From NCBI GenBank assembly GCA_903845315.1, contig CAIMWY010000380.1:1-7293 (forward strand): a DNA stretch of 7,293 bases, read 5' to 3'. Source of the DNA: an uncultured Burkholderiales bacterium (lineage in GTDB: Bacteria > Pseudomonadota > Gammaproteobacteria > Burkholderiales > Burkholderiaceae). Every line of letters starts with the position of its first letter. The stretch's first letter is position 1. This document shows positions 5,279-7,293 of the stretch, piece after piece. Below the pieces are notes generated by a model. That model had not been told where the DNA came from. It did not search any database and saw only the letters and a program-made list of their open reading frames with translations. A program made the translations under genes and the position numbers.

Positions 5279-7234
5279 TCAGAACCGATAGCGCATAGAC
5301 GCCATCACCACACGCCCAGGCTCGGGGTAGATGGATGACGTGACTTGACCTGAACACCCAAAGGCTTGGGTGTAGTAACGGTGATCGGTTAAGTTATTGA
5401 CGGCCAGCGCCCAATCGATGTCTTTGAGTTGGTAGGCATAGCGAACATTGGCCACGCTGTAAGAGGGCATGACGCATTGGTTCATCACATCGGGGTGAGA
5501 GGAAGACACCCAGTTCACCCCGCCGGAGATTTTGTGCTCGGGCGCGAGCTGCCAATCCAGCCCCATGGCCAAGACTTTTTCAGGCACCAGCGGCACTTGC
5601 TTGCCCGCATAGCTGCCCTCACGAAACTGCGCCGAACGCCACGCCAAGTTGCCACGCCACTTCAATGCAGCAGACAGTTTGCGTTCGCCATCGAGCTCCA
5701 CACCTTGGCGACGGGTGGGGTCAAAGTTGACATTGGCGCCCAAGTTGGCGGGGTTCCAAAACGCCGGGTTGGGAATGTTCGGATCAAAACCAATTTCGTG
5801 CGTCAACTCGCTGCGGTAGGCACGGATTTCGTAACGACCCAAAGCATACTGACGACGCAGTCCGACCTCTTGATCACGCGAGGTTTGTGGCACAAGTGCT
5901 GCGTTGCCCACCACAAAGCTGAACTCGTCCACATTGGGCAAGCGAAAACTCTGCCCCGTGCGTGCATAAGCCGTCCACTGTGCATCTAGGCGCTGACTGG
6001 CGCCCAAATCCCAAGCCCGCTGACGTGAGTCGATGGTCGCCACCGTACTGTCAATGCTCTTGTTGAAAGACTCGGTGCGCCAGCCTGCACTCAAGCGCGT
6101 ACCAGTACCCGCCAAAATTAGATCGTCTTTGAGGTACCAACCACGCGAGGTTTGGTCGCCTTGCGATCCACCTGCGCCAAGCACCTTGCGCGACCAATTG
6201 TTGTAGTCATACCCAGCGACCAGAATGTTCTTGTGCGCGCCCAGGGCACCTTCGCGTCGTGCGCGCACGCCATGGTTGGCGGCTTCGGTGTCGTAGTCAT
6301 AGGCAAAGCCCGAGTTCATGCTACGCACCGATTTGCTTCGCCAACCCGCGTCCGCTGCAAGCTGCCATGCACCTGCGTCCATTTCGGCAAACACAGAGTT
6401 GCGTTGGTTCTCTATGCCCACCGTGTCGTTGGGCTTGGTCGATTGCCTCGGGTTGCTGGCATATTGCGCAGCCGTCAAGTCGCCGGGCAAACGTGCATTG
6501 AGCCGGTCTTGCACCAGCCGACCACCAAAACGCAACGAGGCCGTGGTCCATTGGGCCGTGAGTGCCGCTGCGTCTGATTTGCTGCGTGCGTTGTCACGGT
6601 AATTGTCAGCATTGCGGTTTTGCGCAAAGCCCTCCAAAGAGAAGCCGTCTTTGACCAGGCTGGCATTGGTGCGCAACTCATGCAAGCCATGGCTGCCATA
6701 GCCCACATACGCAGAACCGCCGTTTTGGGCTTGTCGTCCGATGCCTGCCTTGGTGGTGACCACGATCACGCCACCCGTGGCACCTTCGCCGTACAACACA
6801 GCGCCACTGCCACGCATCACCTCGATGCGCTCGACAGAGTCGATGGAAATGCCAGCCAGCCTTGTGCCGCCCGTGTCAGCTTCTGACAAACGCACACCGT
6901 CCACGACGATCACTTGGTTGCTGTCTGCGGTGCTGCCAAAGCCCCTCAAGTCCAGCATGTACTCGCCGCCGCCATTGAGGTCTTGACGGCCTTGAATGCC
7001 AAGCAAACGCATGATGGCTTCGTTGACTGTTAATGCGCCAGAGTCTTTGATTTGCTGGGCCGTGATGACGCTGACGCCAAACGGCAAGTCTTCGGCAGAC
7101 TCGCTAAAGCGCGTAGCCGTGATGGTTTTTTCGCCATAACTGGGAAGTGCTTGAGCTTGCGCTGCACCCACACAAGCCAAGGACAGCACATACAACGCAG
7201 GCCCAAAGCCACGCGCACGCATAAATTTTTTCAT
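5279..7234 (-). CDS. btuB: TonB-dependent outer-membrane receptor, BtuB-like
   Basis: Outer-membrane gated channel that takes up its ligand using TonB/ExbBD energy. It is 651 aa, close to the size of BtuB-type receptors. A signal peptide (KKFMRARG, then hydrophobic ALYVLSLACVGA) is probably cut after AQA (residues 27-29). A TonB-box-like stretch follows (about 35-44, KTITATRF). The plug domain runs to about residue 162 and shows LPFGVSVITAQQIKDSG (50-66), LDLRGFG (94-100), VIVVDGVRL (108-116), VERIEVMRGSGAVLYGEGA (134-152) and GGVIVVTT (154-161). The remainder is a beta-barrel with NNLTDHRYY near the end and the canonical C-terminal Phe (MRYRF). The mature protein has only two cysteines, at 587 and 627. 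It is the first visible gene of the uptake operon. The BtuB assignment rests mainly on the downstream genes; a siderophore or haem receptor cannot be excluded. Confidence 0.9.
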   Translation of the reverse strand: MKKFMRARGFGPALYVLSLACVGAAQAQALPSYGEKTITATRFSESAEDLPFGVSVITAQQIKDSGALTVNEAIMRLLGIQGRQDLNGGGEYMLDLRGFGSTADSNQVIVVDGVRLSEADTGGTRLAGISIDSVERIEVMRGSGAVLYGEGATGGVIVVTTKAGIGRQAQNGGSAYVGYGSHGLHELRTNASLVKDGFSLEGFAQNRNADNYRDNARSKSDAAALTAQWTTASLRFGGRLVQDRLNARLPGDLTAAQYASNPRQSTKPNDTVGIENQRNSVFAEMDAGAWQLAADAGWRSKSVRSMNSGFAYDYDTEAANHGVRARREGALGAHKNILVAGYDYNNWSRKVLGAGGSQGDQTSRGWYLKDDLILAGTGTRLSAGWRTESFNKSIDSTVATIDSRQRAWDLGASQRLDAQWTAYARTGQSFRLPNVDEFSFVVGNAALVPQTSRDQEVGLRRQYALGRYEIRAYRSELTHEIGFDPNIPNPAFWNPANLGANVNFDPTRRQGVELDGERKLSAALKWRGNLAWRSAQFREGSYAGKQVPLVPEKVLAMGLDWQLAPEHKISGGVNWVSSSHPDVMNQCVMPSYSVANVRYAYQLKDIDWALAVNNLTDHRYYTQAFGCSGQVTSSIYPEPGRVVMASMRYRF

Positions 7235-7293
7235 GATTTGAATCCAACACCAAGTGCCCTCACCGCCTTCCCCGACAGTGCTTGAGCGTTCCA
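7235..7293 (-). promoter_or_regulatory. Leader of the uptake operon, with a possible cobalamin-riboswitch fragment
   Basis: Only 59 nt upstream of the receptor start are visible. On the minus strand, CACTGTC, a GGGGAA loop and GGCGGTG form a 7 bp hairpin (two or three G-T pairs; positions 7260-7279). Its sequence resembles the conserved CACTG...GGGAAGGC segment in the 3' half of AdoCbl riboswitches. The B12 box that should follow (AGTC-x-GGA-x-ACC type) is not clear; only GTTGGATTC, just before the ATG, is vaguely similar. The short distance to the start leaves little room for a normal expression platform. The Shine-Dalgarno is weak (GGA about 8 nt upstream). The rest of the leader lies outside the window, so this is a suggestion only. 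Confidence 0.28.

Noticed and set aside
1718..7234. Iron-siderophore or haem uptake operon instead of corrinoid uptake
   Set aside because: Not excluded, only ranked second. The leaderless protein resembles those annotated as cobalamin-binding, the second binding protein matches BtuF in its YSNWP region, and the leader has a possible riboswitch fragment.

Overview
All seven recognisable genes lie on the minus strand, read from the right end of the window to the left. The gene content points to a betaproteobacterium, most likely Burkholderiales and perhaps Comamonadaceae. The reasons are the moderately high GC content, a Bug-type (tripartite tricarboxylate transporter, TTT) solute receptor next to a CaiB/BaiF CoA-transferase, and tight operon packing. 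The taxonomic call is inference from content; no marker gene is present.

Right part (about 7234 to 1718): a compact corrinoid-type uptake operon. In transcription order it holds a TonB-dependent outer-membrane receptor (btuB-like), a leaderless periplasmic-binding-protein-fold protein of the 'cobalamin-binding protein' type, a second binding protein with a signal peptide (btuF-like), a FecCD/BtuC permease and a BtuD-type ATPase. Neighbouring genes are 7 nt apart (receptor to first binding protein), overlap by 8 nt (first to second binding protein), or overlap as ATGA (second binding protein to permease, permease to ATPase). Together they form a complete route: TonB-driven outer-membrane passage, periplasmic capture, ABC import. 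Vitamin B12 or another corrinoid is the favoured substrate, but the sequence alone does not exclude an iron chelate. The 59 nt visible upstream of the receptor contain a short hairpin that resembles conserved pieces of a cobalamin riboswitch. No clear B12 box is seen, so this is only tentative.

Left part (about 1652 to 1): after a 65 nt gap with no recognisable terminator come a TTT-family periplasmic solute receptor and, 45 nt further, the first half of a CaiB/BaiF family CoA-transferase that runs off the left edge. This pair suggests uptake of an organic acid and its activation as a CoA ester. No membrane subunits of a TTT system (TctA/TctB) are in the window.

No RNA genes, insertion sequences, CRISPR arrays or long repeats were seen. 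The most unusual element is the leaderless binding protein inserted between the receptor and the conventional btuF. The rest looks like an ordinary housekeeping and nutrient-uptake region.
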